This document shows positions 9,457 through 18,151 of a stretch of 64,000 nt of DNA, one piece after another. The position numbers were made by a program, and so were the translations under genes. Source of the DNA: Desulfobaccales bacterium (GTDB lineage Bacteria; Desulfobacterota; Desulfobaccia; Desulfobaccales; 0-14-0-80-60-11); NCBI GenBank assembly GCA_037481655.1, contig JBBFLF010000004.1:62001-126000 (forward strand), given 5' to 3'. Within the stretch, counting starts at the first letter, position 1. The number at the start of each line of letters is the position of its first letter. The notes beneath the pieces were generated by a model. That model worked only from the letters and a program-made list of their open reading frames with translations. It had not been told where the DNA came from and made no database searches.

Positions 9457-9503
9457 GCTGAAGAGGCAAGGCCCACAGGATTCCGGGATATGGGAGAGTG
9501 AGC

Positions 9504-10004
9504 ATGAGTCGCTTCCTCGGCCTCATCGGACTGATGGTGACTTTGGCGGGGCCGGCCGCAGCGGCCGAAGCCCCGAAGCTGGCGGGCACCCTGGAGTTCT
9601 ACGTCCACCAGCCGGGCCCCTGCGGCATCGAGCTGGCCCATGCAAAGCCCCCTCTGTTCCTCTATGTGGACAAGAGAGGAGAAATTTACCACGACCCCGA
9701 TTTCAAGCTGATTCCCGCCATCGTCCCGTTCACCTACCGCTGCGGCGATTGCACCGCCCAGGGGGAGGTCTTTTTCCGGCTCAGGAAGGCTTTCTTCAAA
9801 AGGGTGGGCCCCAAAAAGACGTTGTATGTGAAAGTGGAGGTGGACAATACCGCCGTTTTGAGGTGCCATCCCATGAACCCTCTCAACCACCAGAAATTCT
9901 CCCCCGCGCCCTTTGAGGCCGAGTTCGTGATTCCCTGGGAGGACGGCTATGTCTTCACCCGACCGGGGATGTGGTATCACTTTGCCCTGCGCCTGGAGAA
10001 ATGA
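9504..10004 (+). CDS. secreted CGDC-motif protein, copy 1
   Basis: A 166-residue protein with a clear signal peptide (MSRFLGLIGLMVTLAGPAAA). Family unknown. The mature part carries GTLEFYVH, a proline-cysteine stretch (QPGPCGIEL), YVDKRGE, YRCGDC near residue 74, a KKTLYVKVEVDNT strand and an FVIPWEDGY motif near the C-terminus. The same landmarks recur in order in the next gene, so the two are tandem paralogues. The beta-rich pattern suggests a small extracytoplasmic domain. The GTG at 9498 is an alternative start with the same ribosome site (GGGAGAG). Confidence 0.65.
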   Translation: MSRFLGLIGLMVTLAGPAAAAEAPKLAGTLEFYVHQPGPCGIELAHAKPPLFLYVDKRGEIYHDPDFKLIPAIVPFTYRCGDCTAQGEVFFRLRKAFFKRVGPKKTLYVKVEVDNTAVLRCHPMNPLNHQKFSPAPFEAEFVIPWEDGYVFTRPGMWYHFALRLEK

Positions 10005-10115
10005 CCGGGGGGACAGTCAGGGGGAGGCCCGGAAGACAGAAAGCCACCGGTCATAGCCTAACCAAAGTTTGACCGGCCGGTGCCTTCGGGTCATGGTGGG
10101 AAGGAGGGAGCGACA

Positions 10116-10619
10116 ATGAAAATAATAACGCGATTTCTGGCCCTGGGGCTGATCCTGGGGCTGGCCTGTCCGGCGCGTGCCGATTGGGGCAAGACGGTGG
10201 GCCGTCTGGAGGTCTATCTTCATCATGAATACTTCCCGGAGTGCAGATTCCCCTTGACCAGAGGCGAACCGGATCTCCTCATCACCGTGGATAAAAGCGG
10301 GAAATTGATGGGGCCCATTCTTCCTTCCAGGATTCCGCTGAATATCCAATGTGGGGACTGCCGGATCACCGGTTTGTTGGTAGTGTATCTGGTGGAAGCC
10401 ACCCTCAAACAGGTGCATGGCAAAAAAATGCTGGATTTTGCCTTCACGGTCGATGCCCGGGAGGCCAGGTGGGAATGCCCGGGAGGCTTTTCCTTCCCCT
10501 TACAGACGGGCGGTTCCCTGCAGGATAAATGCCCCTTTACCATCCCCTGGGAAAATGACCATATCCTGGCCGTGCCCGGCATGATGGTTCATTTCATTCT
10601 GCGGGTGGGCGAGAAATAG
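10116..10619 (+). CDS. secreted CGDC-motif protein, copy 2
   Basis: A 167-residue paralogue of the preceding gene, starting at the ATG behind AAGGAGGGAG. Signal peptide MKIITRFLALGLILGLACPA. Shared landmarks are GRLEVYLHHE, a PEC cysteine, VDKSGK, IQCGDC, the GKKMLDFAFTVD strand, a CP-x-G segment and FTIPWENDH followed by HFILRVGEK. The conserved CGDC pair and the upstream cysteine suggest disulfides or metal binding. The family is not recognised. The 112-bp gap after copy 1 contains no terminator, so co-transcription is possible. Confidence 0.65.
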   Translation: MKIITRFLALGLILGLACPARADWGKTVGRLEVYLHHEYFPECRFPLTRGEPDLLITVDKSGKLMGPILPSRIPLNIQCGDCRITGLLVVYLVEATLKQVHGKKMLDFAFTVDAREARWECPGGFSFPLQTGGSLQDKCPFTIPWENDHILAVPGMMVHFILRVGEK

Positions 10620-10683
10620 GACCGGGGGGACGGTTATTATGGCGGGGAGGGCTGGGGAAAGGGAGACCCCCCAGCCTGGCCAC

Positions 10684-10752
10684 CGTTAAGGGGTGGGGGG
10701 AGAGGGTCCGGGAGAGGGGGTAGGGGTCCATGATCCCTGGCCCCCTCTTCCG
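10684..10752 (-). repeat. intergenic palindromic repeat, copy A
   Basis: Read on the minus strand, this follows the consensus of the dispersed element: GAGGGGGCCAGGGATCATGG, CCCCCTCTCCC, ACCCTCTCCCCCCACCCCTT. It matches copies at 13532 and 43729 over about 65 bp. It sits between the convergent CGDC gene and clpB. Confidence 0.7.
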
Positions 10753-10756
10753 AAAC

Positions 10757-10783
10757 AAAAGGGCGGGGTGTCCCGCCCTTTTT
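10757..10783. terminator. bidirectional terminator between CGDC gene and clpB
   Basis: AAAAGGGCGGG and CCCGCCCTTTT form an 11-bp stem with a 4-nt loop and flanking T-runs on both strands. It lies between convergent genes and serves clpB and probably the upstream plus-strand pair. Confidence 0.85.
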
Positions 10784-10797
10784 GACCACAATGCGCC

Positions 10798-13383
10798 TTA
10801 CTCGCCCTTTTTCTGGAAGGTGAGGCCGCCGTCGGCGGCGTCCACCACGATGACATCCCCCTCCTTGAACTCCCCCGCCAGGATCATGGGCGCCAGCTTG
10901 TCCTGCAGGTGGCGCTGAATGGCCCGCCGAAGAGGCCGGGCGCCGTAAACCGGGTCATAGCCCGCCTCGGCCAGGAAGTCCTTGGCCTTGGGGGTGAGCT
11001 CCAGTTTGATATGATGCTCATCCAGGAGCTTCTGCAGCTTGGCGATCTGCAGGTCCACGATCTTGTGGAGGTGCTCCAGGGTGAGGCGGTGGAAGATGAG
11101 GATATCGTCCACCCGGTTGAGGAACTCCGGCCGGAAGTGATGCCGCAGGGCCTCCATCACCCGCTCCCGCATCTGGGCCTCGTTCAGCGCCTCGGCGATG
11201 TACTGGCTGCCGATGTTGCTGGTCATGATGATGATGGTGTTGCGGAAGTCCACCGTGCGGCCGTGGCCGTCGGTGAGGCGGCCGTCGTCCAGGATCTGCA
11301 GGAGCGCATTGAAGACCTCCGGGTGGGCCTTCTCGATCTCATCGAAGAGCACCACGGAATAGGGCCGGCGGCGCACCGCCTCGGTGAGCTGGCCTCCCTC
11401 CTCATAGCCCACATAGCCCGGGGGCGCGCCGATGAGGCGGGAGACGGTGTGCTTCTCCATGTATTCGCTCATGTCCAGGCGCACCATGGCCTGCTCCGAG
11501 TCAAAGAGGAACTCGGCCAGGGCCTTGGCCAGCTCGGTTTTGCCCACGCCGGTAGGGCCCAGGAAGATGAAGGAGCCCAGCGGCCGGTTGGGGTCCTGCA
11601 GGCCGCTTCTGGCCCGGCGCACGGCGTTGGCCACCGCCCGGATGGCCTCTTCCTGGCCCACCACCCGGGCGCTTAAGCGCTCCTCCATGTGCAGGAGCTT
11701 CTGCTTTTCCCCCTCCAGCAGGCGGGAGACGGGGATGCCGGTCCATTTGGCCACCACCTCGGCCACGTCCTCGGCGTCCACCTCCTCCTTGAGCATGGCC
11801 CCTTCCTGCTTCTGGAGCTCGCTTAAGCGGGCGTTTTCCGCCTCCAGCTCCTTTTGCAGGTTGAGGAGCTTGCCGTATTTGAGCTCCGCCGCCTTGGCCA
11901 GGTCGCCGGCCCGCTCCGCCTGGGCCTCCTCGATCTTGGTCTTCTCAATCTCCTCTTTGAGGGCCCGGATGCGGCTGATGATCTCCTTTTCCTGATTCCA
12001 GCGGGCGGTGAGGGCGGCCAGCTTCTCCCGCAACTCCGCCAGGGTCTTTTCCACCTTGGCCAGGCGCTCCTGGGAGGCGGGGTCGGTCTCCCGTTTCAAG
12101 GCCTCCCGCTCAATCTCCTCCTGGGTGATCTTGCGCTCCACCTCATCGATCTCCGCCGGCCGGCTGTCGATCTCCATGCGCAGCTTGCTGGCCGCTTCGT
12201 CAATGAGGTCCACCGCCTTGTCGGGCAGGTGCCGGTCGGTGATGTAGCGATGGGAGAGCGTGGCCGCAGCCACGATGGCTGAATCCTTGATGCGCACCCC
12301 GTGGTGCACCTCATAGCGCTCCTTCAGGCCCCTTAAGATGGCGATGGTGTCCTCCACGCTGGGCTCGGCCACGTAAATGGGCTGGAAGCGCCGCTCTAGG
12401 GCCGCATCCTTCTCGATATATTTGCGGTATTCGTTGATGGTGGTGGCGCCCACACAGCGGAGCTCCCCCCGGGCCAGGGCCGGCTTGAGCATGTTGGAGG
12501 CGTCCACCGCGCCTTCCGCCGCACCCGCGCCCACCAGGGTGTGCAGCTCGTCAATGAACAGGATGATCTGGCCCTCGGACTCGGTGACTTCCTTGAGCAC
12601 CGCCTTCAGGCGATCCTCAAACTCGCCCCGGTATTTGGTGCCGGCGATGAGGGCCCCCAGGTCCAGGGCCACCAGGCGCTTGTCCTTGAGGGATTCGGGC
12701 ACATCGCCGTTGACGATGCGCTGGGCCAGCCCCTCCACGATGGCGGTCTTGCCCACCCCGGCCTCGCCGATGAGCACCGGGTTGTTCTTGGTGCGCCGGG
12801 AGAGCACCTGGATGATGCGCCGGATTTCGCTGTCCCGGCCGATGACCGGGTCCAGCTTCCCTGCCCGGGCCATGGCGGTGAGGTCTTTGCCGTACTTCTC
12901 CAGGGGCTGGAACTTCTCCTCCGGCGCCTGGTCGGTGATGCGGGTGGAGCCCCGAAGCTCCGCCAGCACTTTCAGGATGGCCTCCGGGGTGAGCCCCAGC
13001 CCGGCCAGGAGCCGGCCGGTGTCGCTCTCCTTGTCCACCGCCAGCCCGTAGAACAGGTGCTCGGTGGAGACATATTCATCTTTCATGGCCGCGGCCTGCT
13101 TGAAGGCCTCGTCCAGCACCTTATTGAGACCGGGGGAGATATAGACCTGGACATCGCCGCTCACCCGGGGCAGGCGGGTGAGGATGTCCTCCGTCCCCTG
13201 GATGACCTTTTTCGGGTCCACTTCCAGCTTTTTCAGAAGGGGGCGGATGAGCCCCTCTTCCTGGGCCAGGAGGGTGCGCAGCAGGTGCGCCGGTTCGATC
13301 TGTGGATGGTTCATCGTCCGGGCCAACTCATGGGCGCCCTGCAGGGCCTCCTGGGCTTTGTAAGTCAACTTGTCCAATCGCAT
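10798..13383 (-). CDS. clpB: ClpB disaggregase
   Basis: A hexameric AAA+ chaperone that works with DnaK to dissolve protein aggregates. At 861 residues it is full length. It has an N-domain (1-145), nucleotide-binding domain 1 with Walker A GEAGVGKT near 205 and the [13 protein letters not shown] Walker B, a coiled-coil middle domain near 405-530 that separates ClpB from ClpA/C, and nucleotide-binding domain 2 with [16 protein letters not shown] and [14 protein letters not shown]. There is no P-element for ClpP binding. A sigma-70-like promoter lies just upstream and a terminator follows. It is monocistronic. Confidence 0.98.
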   Translation of the reverse strand: MRLDKLTYKAQEALQGAHELARTMNHPQIEPAHLLRTLLAQEEGLIRPLLKKLEVDPKKVIQGTEDILTRLPRVSGDVQVYISPGLNKVLDEAFKQAAAMKDEYVSTEHLFYGLAVDKESDTGRLLAGLGLTPEAILKVLAELRGSTRITDQAPEEKFQPLEKYGKDLTAMARAGKLDPVIGRDSEIRRIIQVLSRRTKNNPVLIGEAGVGKTAIVEGLAQRIVNGDVPESLKDKRLVALDLGALIAGTKYRGEFEDRLKAVLKEVTESEGQIILFIDELHTLVGAGAAEGAVDASNMLKPALARGELRCVGATTINEYRKYIEKDAALERRFQPIYVAEPSVEDTIAILRGLKERYEVHHGVRIKDSAIVAAATLSHRYITDRHLPDKAVDLIDEAASKLRMEIDSRPAEIDEVERKITQEEIEREALKRETDPASQERLAKVEKTLAELREKLAALTARWNQEKEIISRIRALKEEIEKTKIEEAQAERAGDLAKAAELKYGKLLNLQKELEAENARLSELQKQEGAMLKEEVDAEDVAEVVAKWTGIPVSRLLEGEKQKLLHMEERLSARVVGQEEAIRAVANAVRRARSGLQDPNRPLGSFIFLGPTGVGKTELAKALAEFLFDSEQAMVRLDMSEYMEKHTVSRLIGAPPGYVGYEEGGQLTEAVRRRPYSVVLFDEIEKAHPEVFNALLQILDDGRLTDGHGRTVDFRNTIIIMTSNIGSQYIAEALNEAQMRERVMEALRHHFRPEFLNRVDDILIFHRLTLEHLHKIVDLQIAKLQKLLDEHHIKLELTPKAKDFLAEAGYDPVYGARPLRRAIQRHLQDKLAPMILAGEFKEGDVIVVDAADGGLTFQKKGE

Positions 13384-13431
13384 AAGAATGCCTCACGCTA
13401 TGATAAGGGTAACTTCTCAATATCTCTACGA

Positions 13432-13459
13432 AATATAAGCCCCCTGCCCGGCAAGTCAA
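13432..13459 (-). promoter_or_regulatory. promoter of clpB
   Basis: On the minus strand TTGACT (13459-13454) and TATATT (13437-13432) are 16 bp apart, about 50 bp upstream of the clpB start. No CIRCE element was seen, and the CCCCAT part of a heat-shock sigma-32 -10 box is not present. Confidence 0.55.
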
Positions 13460-13531
13460 GGCGAGGGGGGAAATTATTCCGTAATAACCGGCCAGATTCC
13501 GCCGTGTCCGGTGGAAGCTGGTATAATATCC

Positions 13532-13602
13532 GGGAGAGGGAGCCAGGGAGCAATGGCCCCCTGCCCCCTCTCCCAGACCCTCTCCCCCAACCCCTTAAAG
13601 GC
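13532..13602 (+). repeat. intergenic palindromic repeat, copy B
   Basis: GGGAGAGGGAGCCAGGGAGC, then CCCCCTGCCCCCTCTCCC, ACCCTCTCCCCCAACCCCTT. It is nearly identical to copy D at 43729. The first and last arms can pair to form a long GC hairpin. It lies between divergent clpB and kdsB, just downstream of a TATAAT (13522-13527). Confidence 0.75.
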
Positions 13603-13681
13603 GGTGGGGAGGGGAGTATGAGGGGAAAGGGGGGAGCCACTGCTCCCCCGGGCCTCCCCTCACAGAAAAGGATGTCAACCC

Positions 13682-14431
13682 GTGCGCTGCGTTGCGCTGA
13701 TCCCGGCCCGCTACGGCTCCACTCGCCTGCCGGGCAAGGCTTTGGCACAGGTGGCGGGGAGGCCCCTGATTCAGCGGGTCTGGGAGCAGGCAAAGGAGAT
13801 TCCCGGCCTGGACGGGATCTGGGTGGCCACCGATGACGAGCGCATCCGGGACTGTGTAACGGCCTTTGGCGGCCAGGTGCTCATGACCCGCCCGGATCAC
13901 CCCTCCGGCACCGATCGCCTGGCCGAAGCCGCGGGCCTCCTGGGCCTGGGCCCCTTCGACCTGGTGGTGAACATCCAGGGCGATCAGCCCCTGTTTCCCC
14001 CTCAGGTGGTCACGGCCCTGGTGGCCCTCTTCGAGCAGGACTGCAGCCTGGTGATGGCCACCCCGGCCCGGCGCTTCACCGACCCGGCCCTGGCCGCCGA
14101 CCCCAACGTGGTCAAGGTGGTGTGGGACTACCGGGGCCGAGCCCTTTACTTTTCCCGCAGCCCCATCCCCTGCTGGCGGGACGGCGAGCGCCCGGTCTAC
14201 TTCCGCCATCTCGGCATCTATGTCTATCGGGTGGGGTTTCTGCAGGATTTCGTCAGCCTTCCCCCCGGCCGGCTGGAGCAGGCGGAAAAGCTGGAGCAGC
14301 TCCGGGCCCTGGAGTATGGCTACCCCATCCGGGTCCTGGAGACGGAGGGGGAGACCCTGGAGGTGGACACCCCGGCGGATTTGGAGCGGGCCGCGGCCTG
14401 GTTCCGGGCCCGGGAGGCGGCTGAGACATGA
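13682..14431 (+). CDS. kdsB: CMP-KDO synthetase
   Basis: 3-deoxy-manno-octulosonate cytidylyltransferase, which activates KDO with CTP for lipopolysaccharide inner core synthesis, so the cell has a Gram-negative outer membrane. At 249 residues it has family length. The N-terminal VALIPARYGSTRLPGKAL motif binds CTP. VVNIQGDQPLF holds the metal-binding Asp, and FRHLGIYVYRVGFL is also characteristic. The start is a GTG with AAAAGGA upstream. The stop overlaps the next start as ATGA, so the two genes are translationally coupled. Confidence 0.97.
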   Translation: MRCVALIPARYGSTRLPGKALAQVAGRPLIQRVWEQAKEIPGLDGIWVATDDERIRDCVTAFGGQVLMTRPDHPSGTDRLAEAAGLLGLGPFDLVVNIQGDQPLFPPQVVTALVALFEQDCSLVMATPARRFTDPALAADPNVVKVVWDYRGRALYFSRSPIPCWRDGERPVYFRHLGIYVYRVGFLQDFVSLPPGRLEQAEKLEQLRALEYGYPIRVLETEGETLEVDTPADLERAAAWFRAREAAET

Positions 14432-15381
14432 GTCCAGGAGAAGGGGCAGCGCCGCCGGTGAGCCGCATCTGCCTCTCCACCGCTTTGGGGGGTGCCGGCC
14501 GGGGGATTTTCCCCTATACGCTGCTTCCCTCCTATCGTCAGTTGCTCCAGGCGGTCCGGGAGACCGGCGCCACGGTCTTCGCCAAATCTGCCACCCGCCA
14601 CCCCCGGCGGGGGAATTTTGTGCCCCAAAACCCCTTCACCTGGCGCTACATCCGGCGCCTCCCCGGCGTGGGCATGCTCAATGCCTACGGCCTCACCAAC
14701 GCCGGAGTGGAGAAAATAGCTCCGGACCTTCGCCGCTCCTGGGAGCTGGGCTTCCGGGTCATCCCCAATTTTTACCCGGAATTCGCCAAGGGCCTGGAGG
14801 TGGCCATCCACGAGACGCTGGAGGCGGTGGCCATCTACCGGCAGGCCCTGGGCCCCCACGTTCAGGCCCTGGAGCTCAATTACTCCTGCCCCAACGCCGC
14901 CGAGGCCATCCGGGAAAACGTCACCCAGGCCCTGGCCTGCACCCGGGCGTTGCGGGAGAAGGTCCCGGAGCTCAGGCTCATCGCCAAGGTGAGCATCTGC
15001 CACCCCTTTGAGTTCTGCCAGGAGCTGGAACACTTAGGCGTGGCGGCCATCCACGCGGTCAACACCATCCCCTATGACCTGCTTTACCCTTTAGGGCCGC
15101 CGTCGCCTTTGGCGGAGGTGGGGGGTGGGGGGGTCTCCGGCGGCCCGGCCTTTGACTTGGCCTTCGCCTATAACCGTGAACTGCGCCCCAAACTGCGGGG
15201 CTTTCTCATCATGGGCTGCGGGGTGGCGGGCCGGGAGCAGGTGGCGCGCTACTTCGACATCGGCGCCGACGCCGTGAGTCTCTGCACCCTGGCCCTGCGC
15301 CGGCCCCGGGAGGCCGCCTGGATTGTCAGGCATTTTTGCGACCATCGCCCCGCAAGCCGGGAGGAAACTTCCGCCCGTTGA
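14428..15381 (+). CDS. dihydroorotate dehydrogenase-like FMN enzyme
   Basis: A 317-residue TIM-barrel flavoprotein of the PyrD/DHOD class. ELNYSCPNA near residue 150 is the N-x-SCPN signature, where the cysteine is the catalytic base in class 1 enzymes. LIAKVSI supplies the FMN-contacting lysine, and FLIMGCGVAGREQVARYFD followed by ADAVSLCTLALRRP matches the phosphate-binding region. It departs from true PyrD in its N-terminus and in a glycine run (GGGGVSGGPAFDLA). With no pyrimidine genes nearby, a different dehydrogenase substrate is possible. It is coupled to kdsB by an ATGA overlap. Confidence 0.75.
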   Translation: MSPGEGAAPPVSRICLSTALGGAGRGIFPYTLLPSYRQLLQAVRETGATVFAKSATRHPRRGNFVPQNPFTWRYIRRLPGVGMLNAYGLTNAGVEKIAPDLRRSWELGFRVIPNFYPEFAKGLEVAIHETLEAVAIYRQALGPHVQALELNYSCPNAAEAIRENVTQALACTRALREKVPELRLIAKVSICHPFEFCQELEHLGVAAIHAVNTIPYDLLYPLGPPSPLAEVGGGGVSGGPAFDLAFAYNRELRPKLRGFLIMGCGVAGREQVARYFDIGADAVSLCTLALRRPREAAWIVRHFCDHRPASREETSAR

Positions 15382-15421
15382 GGCCGAAGGCAATGGGGCT
15401 TGAATGCGGGAGGTTTCGCTC

Positions 15422-16772
15422 TCAGCGCTCGGGGACCGGTGCCACGATGAGCCGGTAATAAAAGGCGAAGGTCAGGCAGATCAGGGTCGGAAAGGTGGGC
15501 AGGGCAAAGCGGCCTTCACCCCCTTCAATGAAAGCGATGGCCAGGGATTTCCCTAAAATAAAAACCCATAGCACCAGCAAGCTGATCATGAGCTCGCGGC
15601 CGCTCCGGGCCCGGCAGGCTGTCCACGCCAGGCCCAGGGGAGCGGCCAGAAAGAGCAGTTTCACGAGACCCAGAAATTTCCGCTGGGCCACGGTGAGGGT
15701 CTTGATGGCTCCGACCAGGACGCGGCCCAATCCGGCGACGGGCCCCGAAAAAAATCCCCATAGGGGTGGAGCATCCGCTGGCCTGGGGGCAGCCAGAAGC
15801 GCCACCAGGACAATGCCACCTGTTTCAAATAATCCCCGGGCCGCTCCTTGATGATTCCCACCGCCATGGTCCAGGTGTGGTCCGAAAGCTGTTTCACGGA
15901 CAGGCCGGTGGCCTCCCTGAGTTCCCCCAACACCTCCCAGATAATATCCTCATGGGGGCGGCCGGCGGCGAGATTGCGCTCCCGGGCGGCCAGATAGAGG
16001 CGGCTCCGGCTCCTGGGCTGCCGGGGTTTGCAGGTAATCCCCCACTACTTCCAGAAGGCCAAAACCGCGGCCAGTGGCGTAAGTGAACCCCCGGCCATAA
16101 GCCGCATTGACGAGACACCAGCTCCCTGCCAGGATCACCACCGGGGCCAGACCCACAACGCTAAAGCGGATGGCCTGCCTCCAGCTGGTATTCCAGGCTC
16201 CGGGCAGAAACAGATGGGTCATGAGAAGAAGATACCCGGGCAGCAGCAGGTAGATGGGCCGGGTCCAGGCGGCCAGGGCGGCGAGCAGCATCACCAAAAA
16301 GACGCGCCCCCAGGTGCGGGCCACCTCGCTCGTCAACATCTCCATAAAAAGCCACAATGCCGTTGTTACCAGAAAGATGGCCAGGGCCTCAGACATGAGG
16401 AAAAATTCAAAGACCACAAACTGGACAAAGAAAGCGTAAACCGCGGCGGCGGCCAGATTCCAGCGGAGCGGCAGCCCAGGCGCTCCCCCAGGTTCAGCAT
16501 CAGCCAGATGATGGCAAGCCCCAGAATAACTTGATAGGCCACCACGACCCTGGGGGTGAGGAATCCCAACAGCAGAAATAAAGAGTAACCCGGAGTGCGC
16601 AGGCCGTCGATGCCCGCCAGATCGCCTTGAACCAATTTCTGGGCCAGATCCACGTAGGAGGCGGTATCCGGCTCCACAATGGCTTCACCAGCCCAAAAAG
16701 CAAGAGCCGGACCCCCGCGGCCACTGCCAGCATGACCAGAAACGGTCGCCGCCCGGCCTGTAGGATCATCAT
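15422..16772 (-). pseudogene. GT39/ArnT-like membrane glycosyltransferase, four frameshifts
   Basis: Pieces in three frames join into one multi-membrane protein of about 450 residues: MMILQAGRRPFLVMLAVAAG, then IVEPDTASYVDLAQKL and DGLRTPGYSLFLLLGF, then LMSEALAIFLVTTALWLFME and ARTWGRVFLVMLLAA, then RLYLAARERNLAAG and HEDIIWEVLGELREATG, then GPVAGLGRVLVGAIKTL. E-P-D-T and R-T-P-G-Y-S are typical of GT39/PMT-type enzymes. Frameshifts fall near 16670, 16475, 16015 and 15750, the last in a seven-T run. The original start overlaps the stop of the GT4 gene. Four lesions in one gene argue for decay rather than isolated sequencing error. Confidence 0.8.
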
Positions 16773-18097
16773 TGCCGGCCCATCGGTGAGATTTTTTGCA
16801 CGGGGCTCAGGAGAGCAGGAGGGCTGCCCTGGAGAACTGCGGCATACACCGCCGCTAGCCTCTCCCCCTGGCGCTCCCAGGATAATTCCGCCGCCCGGGC
16901 CAAGGCACCTTGGGAGAGGACCGCCAGGCGGTCGGGACTGCCGGAAAACTCCAGGAGCACTCGCCGCATTGTCGTCATCACCCGCGCCGGAGTGGTCACC
17001 GGGATCTTCACCCCGCAGGAGGGGGTCACCATGTCCCCCGCGCCCTGATGATCCAGGCACAGGACTGGCACCCCCCGGCTTAAGGCCTCCAGCACCACAT
17101 TGCCGGAGGTGTCCCTAAGGCTTGTGAAGACAAACAGATGGGCCCAATCATACCAGCGCCGGGCCTCCTCCCGGGAGAGCCATCCCGCCCAGTGGAGGCA
17201 GTTCTCCAGCCCCAGGCGCCGGGCCAGCCGCCGCCAGCGTCGCTCTTCGGGCCCCGCGCCCAGGATGGTGAGGGAAAAGAGCTCCTGAGGCAGGCCGGCC
17301 AAAGCGTTGAGGAGCAGAGGCAGGCCTTTGTGCGGCCCGAACTTGCCGCTCCACAGCAAACGCAAGGGTGGCGGTGCCGGCCGGAGGGGCACCTCCTTGG
17401 CCGCCTCTCCCACCCCCGTATCCAGGAGCAGCTGCACGGAGCGGCGGGAGATGCGAGCCAGATCCCGTTGCCCCTGGGAATTGGCCGCCAGCAGCACTGT
17501 CGCCCGGCGGGCCGCCCGCCTGACCCAAGGGCTGAAATGAAGCTGGAGGAGATTCAAGACATTTCGCAGCAATTCTTTTCCTCCCCCCCACAGCCCGGCC
17601 AGACTTAGGAAACGCCAGGGGTAATTCTGGGTGCCGCCCACCGGGCCCCAGATGAAGGGCAGCGGCAGCCGCCAGAGAAAACCAGGAACACGAAAGGTAT
17701 TGATGGTGACATGGTGGGTCAGATCAAAGGGGTGATCGGCCGCCAGCCGGGAGGCCACCCGGAAGGCCCGGCGCTGCCACAGGTAGTAGGAAAAATAGTT
17801 CAGTTCGAAGAAGGGTCGGCGCCGTTTCAGCCATCGTTCCAGCCGACTTTCCTCCACAAAGACAAAGCGCAATCCGGGAAAGTCCCCTTGGGTGGCCAGA
17901 TAGCGCTCCACCCCCTCCCGGTCCCAGGCGCCGCACAAGACCACCCCGTCGGCGAAGCGGGCGAGCTGGCGCACCCAGCCCCAGCCGGCGGCATAATCCG
18001 AGGGCTTGTCCGGGTTGCAGGCGGCAGCCAGCATCAGCACCCGGGGGCGGCGGCAAGCCGCCACGGGTCCTGGGTCGGCATCAGAGGGAAGGCTCAT
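16769..18097 (-). CDS. GT4-family glycosyltransferase
   Basis: A cytoplasmic GT-B glycosyltransferase of 442 residues. The C-terminal Rossmann domain has LLWSGKFGPHKGLPLLLNAL, GAGPEERRWRR and the E-x7-E region NVVLEALSRGVPVLCLDH. The N-terminal domain is less conserved and contains LPFIWGPVGGTQNYPW, common in GT4 proteins that act on surface polysaccharides. It lies between manC and the broken membrane glycosyltransferase, all on the minus strand, which points to mannose-containing glycan assembly. The stop TGA overlaps the original start of the next gene. Confidence 0.88.
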   Translation of the reverse strand: MSLPSDADPGPVAACRRPRVLMLAAACNPDKPSDYAAGWGWVRQLARFADGVVLCGAWDREGVERYLATQGDFPGLRFVFVEESRLERWLKRRRPFFELNYFSYYLWQRRAFRVASRLAADHPFDLTHHVTINTFRVPGFLWRLPLPFIWGPVGGTQNYPWRFLSLAGLWGGGKELLRNVLNLLQLHFSPWVRRAARRATVLLAANSQGQRDLARISRRSVQLLLDTGVGEAAKEVPLRPAPPPLRLLWSGKFGPHKGLPLLLNALAGLPQELFSLTILGAGPEERRWRRLARRLGLENCLHWAGWLSREEARRWYDWAHLFVFTSLRDTSGNVVLEALSRGVPVLCLDHQGAGDMVTPSCGVKIPVTTPARVMTTMRRVLLEFSGSPDRLAVLSQGALARAAELSWERQGERLAAVYAAVLQGSPPALLSPVQKISPMGRQ

Positions 18098-18151
18098 GTC
18101 GGCGCAACGTGGGGCCAGAGCCCGTGAGATGGCAAGCCCCCCTGGTCATGG

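Noticed and set aside
15422-16772. Programmed frameshifting in the glycosyltransferase gene
   Set aside because: Four separate shifts, only one at a homopolymer run, with no slippery heptamer plus pseudoknot pattern; decay is simpler.
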